From the NCBI RefSeq assembly GCF_000449425.2, contig NZ_AVHW01000023.1, forward strand, positions 1-57,649: a DNA stretch of 57,649 bases. The letters are read 5' to 3'. This DNA is from Clostridioides difficile CD160 (GTDB lineage Bacteria > Bacillota > Clostridia > Peptostreptococcales > Peptostreptococcaceae). The notes beneath the pieces are model-generated. The model made no database searches. It was given only the letters and a program-made list of their open reading frames with translations, and had not been told where the DNA came from. This document shows, piece by piece, positions 24,474 to 33,576 of the stretch. Positions within the stretch are counted from its first letter, which is position 1. Every line of letters starts with the position of its first letter. The position numbers were made by a program, and so were the translations under genes.

Positions 24474-24659
24474 ATGGAAAGGATTTGTCATATGAGTATT
24501 TTAGAAAGGGCTGAATTTACAGATAAAATAGCTAATGCAATCATGTCCTCAAATAAAGAAATTAAAAAAGGTGATGCCTTTATTGAGGCAGTTGAGGTTG
24601 TAAAGCAAATGGAAAATAGGGAAGAAATTATGTATCAAGAAGGAGAGGTTGCAATATGA
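24474..24659 (+). CDS. Small early protein upstream of SSB
   Basis: 61 residues, helical ('ILERAEFTDKIANAIMSSNK'), with AGGAGG before ATG. Its stop overlaps the SSB start (ATGA), so the two are coupled. I recognise no domain. Confidence 0.55.
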   Translation: MERICHMSILERAEFTDKIANAIMSSNKEIKKGDAFIEAVEVVKQMENREEIMYQEGEVAI

Positions 24660-25042
24660 ACATTGTAGTTTTAGTTGGAAGGTTAACAAGAGATCCAGAA
24701 CTAAGATATATTCCAGGTTATGGTACTCCAGTGGCTACTTTTTCGTTAGCCATTGATAGAGATTATGTAAAGAAAGATGGTACTAAAGAAGTAGATTTTA
24801 TACCAGTAGAAGTTATGGGAGGATCAGCAGAATTTTGTGCTAATTATCTTTCAAAAGGAAGATTGATTTCACTTCAAGGCCGAATAAAAGTAGAAAAATA
24901 TGAAGAAAATGGAGAGAAAAAAACCTTCACAAAAGTTAGAACTAAAACTGTTAATTCGCTCGATTATAAGTCAAAGGAAGAAAATAACAAAGATAAGGAG
25001 ATTGGTTTTCAAGTATTAAATGACGAAGATATACCATTTTAA
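24656..25042 (+). CDS. ssb: Single-stranded DNA-binding protein
   Basis: A 128-residue OB-fold SSB: 'VVLVGRLTRDPELRYIPGYG', 'VATFSLAIDR', 'FIPVEVMGGSAEFC', 'LISLQGRIKVEKYE'. The acidic tip ends DEDIPF, which binds partner proteins. It protects ssDNA in phage replication. Being phage-encoded next to the replisome organizer, it belongs to the lytic replication module. Confidence 0.93.
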   Translation: MNIVVLVGRLTRDPELRYIPGYGTPVATFSLAIDRDYVKKDGTKEVDFIPVEVMGGSAEFCANYLSKGRLISLQGRIKVEKYEENGEKKTFTKVRTKTVNSLDYKSKEENNKDKEIGFQVLNDEDIPF

Positions 25043-25108
25043 TAAGTAATTATATGATAGGTTTGAAGGTAAAATGAAGATTAAAATAGTTAGTGGTAGG
25101 GAAAATGA

Positions 25109-25183
25109 GTGCCCTACGGAATAGTTTGGCAATGTAAAGACTGTGGTTGTATGTATCAAGACTTTGAATGTAAGAAAAATTAA
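25109..25183 (+). CDS. Possible 24-residue Cys-rich peptide
   Basis: A GTG-started frame reading MPYGIVWQCKDCGCMYQDFE, then CKKN. The CxxCxC pattern looks like a mini zinc knuckle. GGTAGGG lies about 8 bases upstream. It is in the 155-base gap between ssb and the next gene. Support is modest. Confidence 0.35.
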   Translation: MPYGIVWQCKDCGCMYQDFECKKN

Positions 25184-25197
25184 AGGAGGAATTTAAG

Positions 25198-25494
25198 ATG
25201 GAAGAAAATATGAAAAGCCTTATTGAACATAGTGAAAATATAAAGAATTTGAAGGAAAGCATGGAAAGTACAATAGATGAGTTAATTAATCTAAATGTTG
25301 GTAGTAGTGGAATTGATGTATATAGAAAAATTATGCAAGAAGAAATACATGAAGAAACTATAAATGTTTGTAAAGATAGTAAAGAAATAATTAGTATCAA
25401 GAAAAGAGAAGAAGAACAAATGCTAAAAGATATAGAAAAAAATGAAAGTAAAATTGAAGATTTTTTTAAGAAAATAGGCTTTGGTAATAAGTAA
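25198..25494 (+). CDS. Hypothetical coiled-coil early protein
   Basis: A 98-residue, highly charged helical protein ('IEHSENIKNLKESMESTIDE', 'EEEQMLKDIEKNESKIEDFF'). AGGAGG lies 7 bases before ATG. It is the last gene before the late regulator. Function is unknown. Confidence 0.5.
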   Translation: MEENMKSLIEHSENIKNLKESMESTIDELINLNVGSSGIDVYRKIMQEEIHEETINVCKDSKEIISIKKREEEQMLKDIEKNESKIEDFFKKIGFGNK

Positions 25495-25516
25495 AATTCA
25501 AAAAAGAAAGAGGAGC

Positions 25517-25597
25517 ATTACTTCACGCTCCCGCTTGTCAAAATTCTAAAGTTGTCATCACAAAATCATTATAACATAAATGGGAGTGTGAAGTAAT
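25517..25597 (+). promoter_or_regulatory. Inverted repeat masking the late-regulator ribosome binding site
   Basis: ATTACTTCACGCTCCC (25517-25532) pairs with GGGAGTGTGAAGTAAT (25582-25597) with one mismatch. The right arm contains the Shine-Dalgarno GGGAGTG and ends one base before the TTG start at 25599. In a transcript from upstream the site would be folded away. I see no convincing promoter in the 49-base loop, although TTGTCA occurs in it and CTTGTCA lies just upstream of that. Confidence 0.6.
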
Positions 25598-25598
25598 A

Positions 25599-26039
25599 TT
25601 GGCCGATAAAAAAGATATTTTGTTCAGTAGCGCAGAGGGCAAGTTATATAGCTATAAAAAAGCAAAAGCAGAAATTGAGAAGATAGGTATTGATATAGAG
25701 ATAATAAAGAATGGTTATAGAGGATGTAGTAGTATTGAAATTAGAGAAAAATCAAGTAGAACATATGACACTAAAAGTGTAGTTGAGATAGAAATTGAAG
25801 AGAAAGAAAGGAAAATATCATTAAAAGAAAAAGAGAAAAGACATAAGGAATTATTAGTTGAAAAAATAGATAATGCAATGAAGATATTAAGTGAAGAAGA
25901 AAAGAAAATAGTCCAATATAAGTATTTTTCAAATAACAGAACATCATGGGAATATGTTGGTAGAATGATTGGTTTTTCAACAAGTAAGTGTAAACAAATG
26001 AGAATAGAGATTATAGATAAGATAAAAGGATTGCTTTGA
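25599..26039 (+). CDS. Late-gene regulator, sigma-70 region-4-like (ArpU/RinA type)
   Basis: 146 residues from TTG. The middle is a basic coiled coil ('KEKEKRHKELLVEKIDNAMK') and the C-terminus is a sigma region-4-like HTH ('YFSNNRTSWEYVGRMIGFST', then 'KCKQMRIEIIDKI'). Proteins of this type end the early operon of Firmicute phages and activate the late genes. Its start lies in a strong inverted repeat, suggesting translational control. Confidence 0.7.
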   Translation: MADKKDILFSSAEGKLYSYKKAKAEIEKIGIDIEIIKNGYRGCSSIEIREKSSRTYDTKSVVEIEIEEKERKISLKEKEKRHKELLVEKIDNAMKILSEEEKKIVQYKYFSNNRTSWEYVGRMIGFSTSKCKQMRIEIIDKIKGLL

Positions 26040-26125
26040 AATTTTACATTTATGAGAAAACTAAAATCAACTTGATTTTTTATTAAATTAGATTATAAAA
26101 CAATCAATATATAATTAGTTAGATA

Positions 26126-26168
26126 CAATAAACTTATAGATAACTTATAGTTATCTATAAGTTTATTG
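26126..26168. terminator. Strong hairpin ending the early operon
   Basis: A perfect 19-bp stem (26126-26144 with 26150-26168) with a 5-base loop (TTATA). It ends transcription of the early operon just before the promoter of the EVE-like gene. Confidence 0.65.
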
Positions 26169-26197
26169 TTGACTTATGCTATGAAACTTGATATTAT
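26169..26197 (+). promoter_or_regulatory. Promoter of the EVE-like gene
   Basis: TTGACT, a 17-base spacer and TATTAT form a near-consensus vegetative promoter starting right at the end of the terminator hairpin. The gene starts 35 bases downstream, so it can be expressed in the lysogen independently of the repressor. Confidence 0.7.
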
Positions 26198-26231
26198 GTG
26201 AATAGATAATAATATTAAGGGGGATATAAAT

Positions 26232-26864
26232 ATGAAAAGGGCATGGTTATTTAGAGCATTACCAAATAATATTGATAGAATGAAAGAATTTAAAGCAAAC
26301 AATTTGATAGGAGTTGGTTGGGATTATGTAGAGGACTTATCAGGTAAAGACATAAATGATATAGGAGAAATACTTAATAAACGTAATTATAAAAGCCCTA
26401 GATCAATGTCTAGTGATAAATCAACATTAGATATAATAGCGAATAGAATGAATATTGGAGATATTGTAGTTGTTCCACATGTGGATCTTGTGTATATAGG
26501 TGAAATATCAACAGACTATAGATATGATGAAACTAAAGCTACTGGTGAAGGATATCCTCATCAAAGAGGTGTTAACTGGATTGGAGAACCACTTTTAAGA
26601 AATAATTTAACCTTAGATTTAAGAAGTTCACTAAAAGTACCAAAAACTTGTGCAGATTTAACTCATAGATATAAAGATATCCAAATAGCACTTGGAGAAG
26701 TTACTGAAGATAAATTAGATGAAAAAGAGTTTATAATTGTAGAGTACCCAATAAGACCAGATGTAAATGTAAAAATAGAAATACCTAAAGATTTAAAGAA
26801 ATCAGAGTCTGTAAGAATCGGAGAATTTATAAAAACTATATTTTTTGATGATGTTGAGGACTAA
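26232..26864 (+). CDS. Stand-alone EVE/PUA-like domain protein
   Basis: A 210-residue protein. Residues 1-140 match the EVE/PUA-like module usually seen at the N-terminus of Mrr-type restriction endonucleases: 'AWLFRALPNN', 'NNLIGVGWDYVEDLSG', 'NIGDIVVVPHVDLVYIGEIS', 'DYRYDE', 'HQRGVNWIGE'. The module reads modified bases. No nuclease domain is attached; the last ~60 residues look like a small beta segment and helix. It has its own promoter and terminator, as morons do. Possible roles are defence, anti-defence or epigenetic sensing. Confidence 0.7.
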   Translation: MKRAWLFRALPNNIDRMKEFKANNLIGVGWDYVEDLSGKDINDIGEILNKRNYKSPRSMSSDKSTLDIIANRMNIGDIVVVPHVDLVYIGEISTDYRYDETKATGEGYPHQRGVNWIGEPLLRNNLTLDLRSSLKVPKTCADLTHRYKDIQIALGEVTEDKLDEKEFIIVEYPIRPDVNVKIEIPKDLKKSESVRIGEFIKTIFFDDVED

Positions 26865-26958
26865 ATTACACTGAAAATACTGTAGGCTAATTTGTGTTTT
26901 CATGAAAGAGTGCGTTAAAGGAACTTTTAAATGTCTAAGTCAGTATAAGATAAATTAA

Positions 26959-26993
26959 ATTATGGTCTAAAATTTGAAATTTTAGACCATAAT
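26959..26993. terminator. Terminator between EVE-like gene and convergent gene
   Basis: A perfect 15-bp stem (ATTATGGTCTAAAAT with its complement) and a 5-base loop, followed by CTTATGTTTTT. It is probably bidirectional. Confidence 0.7.
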
Positions 26994-27092
26994 CTTATGT
27001 TTTTAGATAGGCCTAAAATATTTAGATTAGAAAATAATCAATTTTAAGACATCCCTATTTTATTTATAATTATGTACATTTTACACTATCAG

Positions 27093-27824
27093 TTAATTAG
27101 AATTATTTTTATTCATATTTAAACTATTCAAATTGTTTTCCCAGTTTTTTATCTCCTTCTTAATGTCTTCACTTAAAGTATCACTTGAAGACACTTTCTT
27201 TAATTTATCATTCAAGGATTTCTTTTGTTCTTCTGAAAGATCTGTTTTTATTGTAGGATCAATAATATCTATTACATCTTTTATATCAAAGTCAACAAAT
27301 TTGCATAATTCTTCTAAATGATCAATTAGAAAATCTAGACCTTCATATGACCAAATCTTATAACTTTTACCGTTTTTTAACATAAACTCATCAACTTGGT
27401 AACTTTGATTTGCTAATTCAAAGAATAAACCTGAAGGATCCATTATGTCATTTATAGAGTTTTCATAGTTAACAATATTAATTTGTCTTATTAATTTCTC
27501 TTTTTCTGTTAAGTTACTATAATTCTTGTTAACAAAAGCGACTAATCCAAATTCAAAATTTAAAATTGAATCTTTACGCTGTTTTACTGAATCTTCTCCA
27601 AATTCTCTAAGACCTTCTAAATTTTTATCAATAGCCTTATCTCTAATTTCTGTTAATTGTTCTATACTTAAATCTTCTAAGTTTTTAGGCACTATTTCTT
27701 CATTATTTTTAGTAATTTCTTTTGATTTATCATTTGTATTTCTATTATTGAAAATAAATATAACAGTTAATAAACTTAAAATTATTACTAAAATAATTAA
27801 ACTTATATTTTTCTTATTTAGCAT
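27093..27824 (-). CDS. Membrane-anchored surface-facing protein, unknown
   Basis: A 243-residue protein with one N-terminal membrane segment ('NISLIILVIILSLLTVIFIF') after a short basic start and a large, mainly helical, acidic outer domain ('NLEDLSIEQLTEIRDKAIDK'). There is no lipobox and no cell-wall motif. AGGAGG lies before ATG. A TATAAT on the minus strand (plus 27858-27863) may be its promoter. It is oriented against its neighbours, so it is probably expressed alone in the lysogen; superinfection exclusion is a guess. Confidence 0.55.
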   Translation of the reverse strand: MLNKKNISLIILVIILSLLTVIFIFNNRNTNDKSKEITKNNEEIVPKNLEDLSIEQLTEIRDKAIDKNLEGLREFGEDSVKQRKDSILNFEFGLVAFVNKNYSNLTEKEKLIRQINIVNYENSINDIMDPSGLFFELANQSYQVDEFMLKNGKSYKIWSYEGLDFLIDHLEELCKFVDFDIKDVIDIIDPTIKTDLSEEQKKSLNDKLKKVSSSDTLSEDIKKEIKNWENNLNSLNMNKNNSN

Positions 27825-28035
27825 ATTAATCCTCCTTTATGGTGATGTATATATAATTATAACGAAGAATGAATTGATTTTTAGACACATTTATAGAATC
27901 TTTAAAAATTTTATATATTAAGTAGGGTTTAATTGCAATTAACAGAAATAAAACTATAGCTCATAAAATAAACAATCAAAAATAGTGTAAAAACTAATAC
28001 TTTTTGTTAATATTAATAGATAAAGATAAACTAAG

Positions 28036-29175
28036 GTGGTGATTAAACTGACAATAGAAGAATACAAAAATAAATACTCTACTGGAGATAAAATTATACT
28101 TTCCTTAAAGAGTTTTGATAATAAAGAACTATACTATCATGAAACTTATAACATATTAAATTCAATAGATGAAATAGATAGATTAACATCAAGTAAGATA
28201 TTTAAAATAATAGAAGATAAAAATGATTTAGCCTTAGAGTCTTATTATTCTAGTGTAATAGAAGGTGCCTTTTCAACTAGAAAGATTGCAAAATCTATAA
28301 TTAGAGGAAAGATGAAACCAAGTAATAAAAGTGAGTATATGATTTACAATAATCATAGAGCCTTAGAATATGGATTAGATAATTTAGATAAGTTATATAG
28401 TCACAAATTTATATATAATTTACATCATATATTAGGTGAAAACTGCTTAGATTCAGAAGAATATGAATACAGAACTGAAAAAGTATATGTATGTGATTCA
28501 AAAGGTGAGATTATACATACAGGACTTGATCCTTTGAAAATATATGACTTTATGGATGAATTAATAGATTTTATGGAAAATAGCAAAGTTAGTGATTTAG
28601 TAAAGAGTACAATAATTCATTTCTACTTTGTATATGTTCATCCTTTTAGTGATGGTAATGGAAGAACATCAAGAGCTTTATCTTATCTGTATTTAATTAA
28701 TAAGGGATATGATACTTTTAAAGAGTTTTCAATATCATATATGATATCTAAAAACAGAACTAAGTATTATAAGGCTATACTAGATGTGGAGAATAAGGGA
28801 TATAATTTAACTGTATTTATAGAGTTCATGTTAAAGTCCATAATACAGTCTATAAATGAAATGAGAGACATGCATGATAGAAAGTCTTTAGAGAGTGTAT
28901 TGAAAGAAGAGTTATTTGAAAATGATATTACTCTGTCAGTAACAGAAGAACATATATTAAAATATATCTGTAGTAAAGATAACTATTCTATGACATTGGA
29001 AAACTATATTAAAAAGAATAAAAGTAGATACTTAAAGGCTGGAATAAAGGAAATTGAATTAGTTGACCAGTTGATGGAAGTGTTTAATAATCTTGAAGAG
29101 ATAGAACTTTTATCAAGAGAAAAGGACGTATATAAAGTTAATGAGAAGTACTTAAAAATGCTTGATATAAATTAA
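28036..29175 (+). CDS. Fic-domain AMP-transferase-like protein
   Basis: A 379-residue protein with a complete Fic motif HPFSDGNGRTSR (residues 205-216). The inhibitory motif SSVIEG (about 74-79) fits the (S/T)xxxE(G/N) consensus of class II Fic proteins, so activity is self-restrained. The C-terminal ~110 residues look like a winged-helix or helical domain. Fic enzymes add AMP or other groups to target proteins. The first GTG overlaps the Shine-Dalgarno AAGGTGGTGAT, so a CTG at 28048 may be the real start. A 72-base scrap of a second fic 3' end lies at 33955. Confidence 0.88.
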   Translation: MVIKLTIEEYKNKYSTGDKIILSLKSFDNKELYYHETYNILNSIDEIDRLTSSKIFKIIEDKNDLALESYYSSVIEGAFSTRKIAKSIIRGKMKPSNKSEYMIYNNHRALEYGLDNLDKLYSHKFIYNLHHILGENCLDSEEYEYRTEKVYVCDSKGEIIHTGLDPLKIYDFMDELIDFMENSKVSDLVKSTIIHFYFVYVHPFSDGNGRTSRALSYLYLINKGYDTFKEFSISYMISKNRTKYYKAILDVENKGYNLTVFIEFMLKSIIQSINEMRDMHDRKSLESVLKEELFENDITLSVTEEHILKYICSKDNYSMTLENYIKKNKSRYLKAGIKEIELVDQLMEVFNNLEEIELLSREKDVYKVNEKYLKMLDIN

Positions 29176-29199
29176 AAATTTATCATAAAATATTTTAAT

Positions 29200-29236
29200 A
29201 AAGAAATGAATCCCATTATAAGGATTCATTTCTTTA
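29200..29236. terminator. Terminator between fic and the beta-helix operon
   Basis: AAAGAAATGAATCC pairs with GGATTCATTTCTTT across a short loop. It has T/A runs on both sides and serves the two convergent operons. Confidence 0.8.
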
Positions 29237-29242
29237 TGCTAT

Positions 29243-30640
29243 TTACAACAGATTTATAGGAACATATCTATAATAATATATAGTTTCTTTTCCAATAACT
29301 TCAGAACCAAGTTCTTCCCAATGGCCTCCATAGGTATATATTATTTGATGAATATCTGACTCTGTTGATTTAACAATCAAACCAGACTGAGATTTAAATA
29401 TGCCCTTTTTCTTATTAACATCTCCAAATTTCAACATACCATTGTTTAGTAGTAATAAATTTCCGTTTTCGTGGTGTGGCATTGTGCTAATTCCATTAAC
29501 AATTTCTGGAATAGAGGAATCAATAAATATATAATCATTGAAGTTATTTTGTAATCTTAAATTTCCACCTCCATTGTCTGCTTTTATTATATAGTCATAG
29601 GCATCTATGTTACATTTCAATGTAGAATTTGGTATTTGAAGAATTTCAAATACATAAACTTTATGTTTATATTCTAACCCATCATCCCAATTATCCTTAT
29701 TATCACTAATTAAATCAACATGGCAATTAGTAAAATAATTTCCGGCAAGTAAAGAAAATGCTTTTTCTTTTTTATCTTTTATCTTTAAATAAGTATCATA
29801 ATCAGTATTATAATAACGTTGCCCACACCTTCTTATAATTCCAGATATATAAGTATCTCTTATTAAATTAAATAAAAAGCCACAATGACCACATTGATCG
29901 ATTGTAATATTATTGATTTTATAAGAACCATATCCTTCAAGGTTCTCAATTTGACTACTTTCTAGACCAACTTCTTGTATTTTTTCAATCTTTATATTAT
30001 TTATGCTAGTACCAGTTCTCATTCTCATTCCGTTTTTACATTTGGATATTCTACTATTGGAAATAATTACATCAGTACCTGTATCAATACCTAATCCACA
30101 AGATGAAACTGTAATGTCATTTGAAATTGCGTAATATGGTATCTGAATTCCTATATCTGAAAAACCAGTTATATAAAGATTTTCATAATGACCTAGACCT
30201 CTACGGGTATCACCTATATTATCAGTTGCAATCGCTGATACACCATCTAGTTTAACATCAATCTCATAATGATACTGTGGCTTACCTTTTGTTGGAGGCT
30301 CGTCATTAACGAGTACCTCACAACTATCAGAATAAAAACTTATATTTTTAATACATTGTTTTCTTCCTATTAATGTAATAATACTCATATTAGGAATTCC
30401 ACTTGTTATAAATTGTGTAGCAGATGTTGATGAATCAGAATCTCCAAGTAATGAAATTTCTTTACCAATCGTAATACCAGTTTCAAACAAGTATTTGCCT
30501 TTTGGGAAATATAAAACACAAAAATCCACTTCATTAATAATCTTCTGTATAAGAGGCCCTACATCCTCCGAACCATCGTTTTTAATATCAGGCTCTCTTT
30601 CTAATACATTAATCCATTTTTTATTCTTAATTTCTTCCAT
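29243..30640 (-). CDS. Right-handed beta-helix protein 3 (pectate-lyase/tailspike-like)
   Basis: A 465-residue protein, third in a three-gene minus-strand operon. The N-terminal motif 'WINVLEREPDIKNDGSEDVG', then 'VLYFPKGKYLFETGITIGKE', is the start of a Pectate_lyase_3/GH28-like beta-helix. Repeating short strands with Asn/Gly turns fill residues 80-400, including 'ITIDQCGHCGFLF' shared by all three copies. The C-terminus ends in an aromatic 'YGGHWEELGSE...YYYRY' cap. There is no signal peptide, so it is released by lysis or carried on virions. A polysaccharide depolymerase or adhesin is likely. Confidence 0.65.
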   Translation of the reverse strand: MEEIKNKKWINVLEREPDIKNDGSEDVGPLIQKIINEVDFCVLYFPKGKYLFETGITIGKEISLLGDSDSSTSATQFITSGIPNMSIITLIGRKQCIKNISFYSDSCEVLVNDEPPTKGKPQYHYEIDVKLDGVSAIATDNIGDTRRGLGHYENLYITGFSDIGIQIPYYAISNDITVSSCGLGIDTGTDVIISNSRISKCKNGMRMRTGTSINNIKIEKIQEVGLESSQIENLEGYGSYKINNITIDQCGHCGFLFNLIRDTYISGIIRRCGQRYYNTDYDTYLKIKDKKEKAFSLLAGNYFTNCHVDLISDNKDNWDDGLEYKHKVYVFEILQIPNSTLKCNIDAYDYIIKADNGGGNLRLQNNFNDYIFIDSSIPEIVNGISTMPHHENGNLLLLNNGMLKFGDVNKKKGIFKSQSGLIVKSTESDIHQIIYTYGGHWEELGSEVIGKETIYYYRYVPINLL

Positions 30641-30685
30641 AATATTATTTATTCCTTTCTTATTTAATACTAGAATATTATTTGC

Positions 30686-32146
30686 TTATTTCTCTATCAT
30701 TTTATGATATCGTACCATCGTTCCAAACTCTACTTTTTCGCCAACCTTCTCCCATTTTCCACCGTAATAGTAAGCGACTGTATCACTTGTATCATTTCCT
30801 GTTGTCAGGATGTCATTTATCTGTGGACTATACATTTTCATATTACCATTTATATACATTTCGCCTTTTTTTATCTTGATTTTATCACCATACTCTTCTC
30901 CAGATATATTAATCCCATTGATACTACTAAGTTTACTATCATGGAATATAACTGTTTGTCCTTTGTTATTGTATATCAAATTTCCTTTTTCTGATTCAAG
31001 AACCATATCAGTAGCATCTATAGTGCATCTTAATAATACATTTTTGGTTTCAAATGCCTTTATAAGATATATCTTATGTTCCTTAAACTTGGTATTACCA
31101 TTTTCATCTTTATCATCCCCACCATCTTCCCAATAATCTGTGTTATTATTTGTTATTGTTATATTACTTGATTCTATTGATTTTCCATATAATAAAGAAT
31201 ATGCTTCCTCGACCTTTTCATCTAACTTTAAATAATCTTCATAGCTGAAATTAAAATAATATTGTCCACACCTTGAGATATTTCCTGATATTTGGGTATT
31301 AGATATTGAATCAAATTTGAACCCACAATAGCCACATTGGTCAATTGTAATATTTGTTATAAAGTTTGAGCCATTACCAATACTGTCAATAGCAACTTTA
31401 CCAACCTCTTCTACTCTCATACCGTTTATAAATGTTCCAGTAGAAATTTTCATTCCATAAGTACATCCCCAAGACTTTCCATTAGTAATTATTGAATTTT
31501 CTCCTGCACTAATCCCACGAGTACATGTAAAAACAGTAATATCATTTGCTGTAGAATTATTAGGCATCTCAAGTGCAATTTCAGCAAAACCACCAAAGTC
31601 TAGATTCTCATAATGGCCAGATCCTTCTGATACATTATCACACACAATTGCTGATATATGTTTTCCTTCATATCTTAAATTTATTTTATGATGAAGTCCT
31701 GGTTCTCCATTTGCAGGGGGCTTATGACTATTATTGTTCTCGTCATCGACAGGTCTATAGCAACTATCTGATTGGAAAGAAATACTTTTAATGCAATGCT
31801 TTACACCCTTTACTGTTATCACAGTAAAACTTTTCATTGTATTATTTTCTATCTCTTTTTTATCAAATTTACAAGAAAATTGTGTCGCTCCCGAATAAAA
31901 ATATTCATTATCTGGATTATTTGACCTAAAATAGGCATCTCCACATAGTGTTAATCGTTTGTTAATCTCTATACCACTTGTAAATAAATACTTCCCTCTT
32001 GGAAAATATATAATAGAATCTTCTGGTGCAGCATTAATAATTTCTTGTACCCTATAACTTACATTTTCTTTTTCATTATTACAAACTCCATAATCTAAAA
32101 CATTAATCCATCCATCTGTTTCTTTAATTATTATAGGTTCTCCCAT
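30686..32146 (-). CDS. Right-handed beta-helix protein 2
   Basis: A 486-residue paralogue of the genes on both sides: 'GWINVLDYGVCNNEKENVSY', 'IIYFPRGKYLFTSGIEINKR', 'ITIDQCGYCGFKFD' and the C-terminal 'YYYGGKWEKVGE'. Overall similarity is clear but much diverged, most of all in the central coils that would form the substrate face. It starts 25 bases after the stop of copy 1 with AGGAGGTAGTG upstream. No signal peptide. Confidence 0.65.
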   Translation of the reverse strand: MGEPIIIKETDGWINVLDYGVCNNEKENVSYRVQEIINAAPEDSIIYFPRGKYLFTSGIEINKRLTLCGDAYFRSNNPDNEYFYSGATQFSCKFDKKEIENNTMKSFTVITVKGVKHCIKSISFQSDSCYRPVDDENNNSHKPPANGEPGLHHKINLRYEGKHISAIVCDNVSEGSGHYENLDFGGFAEIALEMPNNSTANDITVFTCTRGISAGENSIITNGKSWGCTYGMKISTGTFINGMRVEEVGKVAIDSIGNGSNFITNITIDQCGYCGFKFDSISNTQISGNISRCGQYYFNFSYEDYLKLDEKVEEAYSLLYGKSIESSNITITNNNTDYWEDGGDDKDENGNTKFKEHKIYLIKAFETKNVLLRCTIDATDMVLESEKGNLIYNNKGQTVIFHDSKLSSINGINISGEEYGDKIKIKKGEMYINGNMKMYSPQINDILTTGNDTSDTVAYYYGGKWEKVGEKVEFGTMVRYHKMIEK

Positions 32147-32171
32147 AATTCACTACCTCCTAATTTTGAAA

Positions 32172-33530
32172 CTAATCATTTATTTTTTTATAATAGTACA
32201 TAGGATTACCAGCAAGTGTTTTTACACCTATTTGTTCCCATGTCCCACTATGCAATTTACTTATTTCTTCTTCAGAATCTAACATTGACGATATAACAGA
32301 ATTCTTTTTCAGTTTAGGAACTACTAAATCGCTTCCATTATTATCTACATAAAGCGTATTGTCACTTATCTTAAGCAAATCACCTTGATTTGTATCAGAA
32401 ACCTGAACTCCACCTACAGAACAAATCTCTCCATCATAAAACTTATAAGTATTTCTACCATTTTCTAATAATAAGTTACCTTTTGCACATTGTATAAAAC
32501 TATCAGCTTCAGCATCACATTCTAGAGTTACATTTTTAGTTTCATTTGCTTTGATTACATGTATCTTACGCTCTAAACCATTTTCTAGAGTATCAACATT
32601 ATTATTTACCAATACAAGATTACAGTTGTCTAAAGTGTCTCCATAAAATATAGAATAAGCTTCTTCTTTTTTATCAGGAATATTCCTATAAGTATCATAG
32701 TCAACGTTTTTATAATATTGACTACAGTTAGTAAATCTTGCAGTTATTTGGCTATGAGACATTTTTTCAAACATAAATCCGCAGTATCCACATTTATTAA
32801 CTGCAAGATTCATAATGAGATTGAAACCAAGTCCTTTATTATTAATCCCTACTTCTTGAATGTCTTCTATTTTTATATTATTTAAGCTGACACCAGTTGT
32901 AATTTCCATTCCATTTTCACATCTGTAAATCTTACTGCTAGAAAGCATCGATTTTTCTCCAAGTTTTATACCAGTACCACATGAAGTAACAGTAATATCA
33001 TTACCAGTTGCATAAAGTGGAACTTCAACTCCTGTTCCTGAAAAACCAGAAATATATAGATGTTCAAAATGAGATAGACCTTGTACCCCTTCACCTTCTG
33101 TTATAGTAGATATTTTTATAGCAGATACATCTTTAGGTAATTTATTTTTTTCACGATTATCATAGTAAAAGTTAATATTCTTTATAGTTTGACTTTCCTC
33201 TGCTAATGTAACAATATTCATATTAGAAACATCTTTAGTTATAAAATTCGTTGCTCCTATAAATGGTTTTTTATCTCTTTCATCTTCATTTAGTTCTGGA
33301 ACATCACCTCCATAATAAGAATTTCCTTGAAGTGTTATTTGTTGGCTAATTTTAATACCTTTTTCAAATAAATAGTCACCATTTGGAAAATATATAACGG
33401 AATCTTTTAGTGATTCATCAGAAACAATCTCTTGTATCATATCACTAACATCTTCTTTTCCAGTAATGTCTATCTTTTCGTTTAGTTCCAGCACATTGAC
33501 CCAGTCTGGAGTTTTAGTTTCAATTGCCAT
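32172..33530 (-). CDS. Right-handed beta-helix protein 1
   Basis: A 452-residue paralogue, first gene of the operon: 'DWVNVLELNEKIDITGKEDV', 'SVIYFPNGDYLFEKGIKISQ', 'LAVNKCGYCGFMFE' and 'LHSGTWEQIGVKTLAGNPMY'. AAGGAGG lies 7 bases before ATG. Two 14-base direct repeats upstream probably belong to its promoter. As in the other copies, nothing like a virion-attachment domain from the fibres is shared, so incorporation in virions is unproven. Confidence 0.65.
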   Translation of the reverse strand: MAIETKTPDWVNVLELNEKIDITGKEDVSDMIQEIVSDESLKDSVIYFPNGDYLFEKGIKISQQITLQGNSYYGGDVPELNEDERDKKPFIGATNFITKDVSNMNIVTLAEESQTIKNINFYYDNREKNKLPKDVSAIKISTITEGEGVQGLSHFEHLYISGFSGTGVEVPLYATGNDITVTSCGTGIKLGEKSMLSSSKIYRCENGMEITTGVSLNNIKIEDIQEVGINNKGLGFNLIMNLAVNKCGYCGFMFEKMSHSQITARFTNCSQYYKNVDYDTYRNIPDKKEEAYSIFYGDTLDNCNLVLVNNNVDTLENGLERKIHVIKANETKNVTLECDAEADSFIQCAKGNLLLENGRNTYKFYDGEICSVGGVQVSDTNQGDLLKISDNTLYVDNNGSDLVVPKLKKNSVISSMLDSEEEISKLHSGTWEQIGVKTLAGNPMYYYKKIND

Positions 33531-33576
33531 GATTAATTCCTCCTTTTAAAATTTAAATTATTTGTATTTACAGGAA

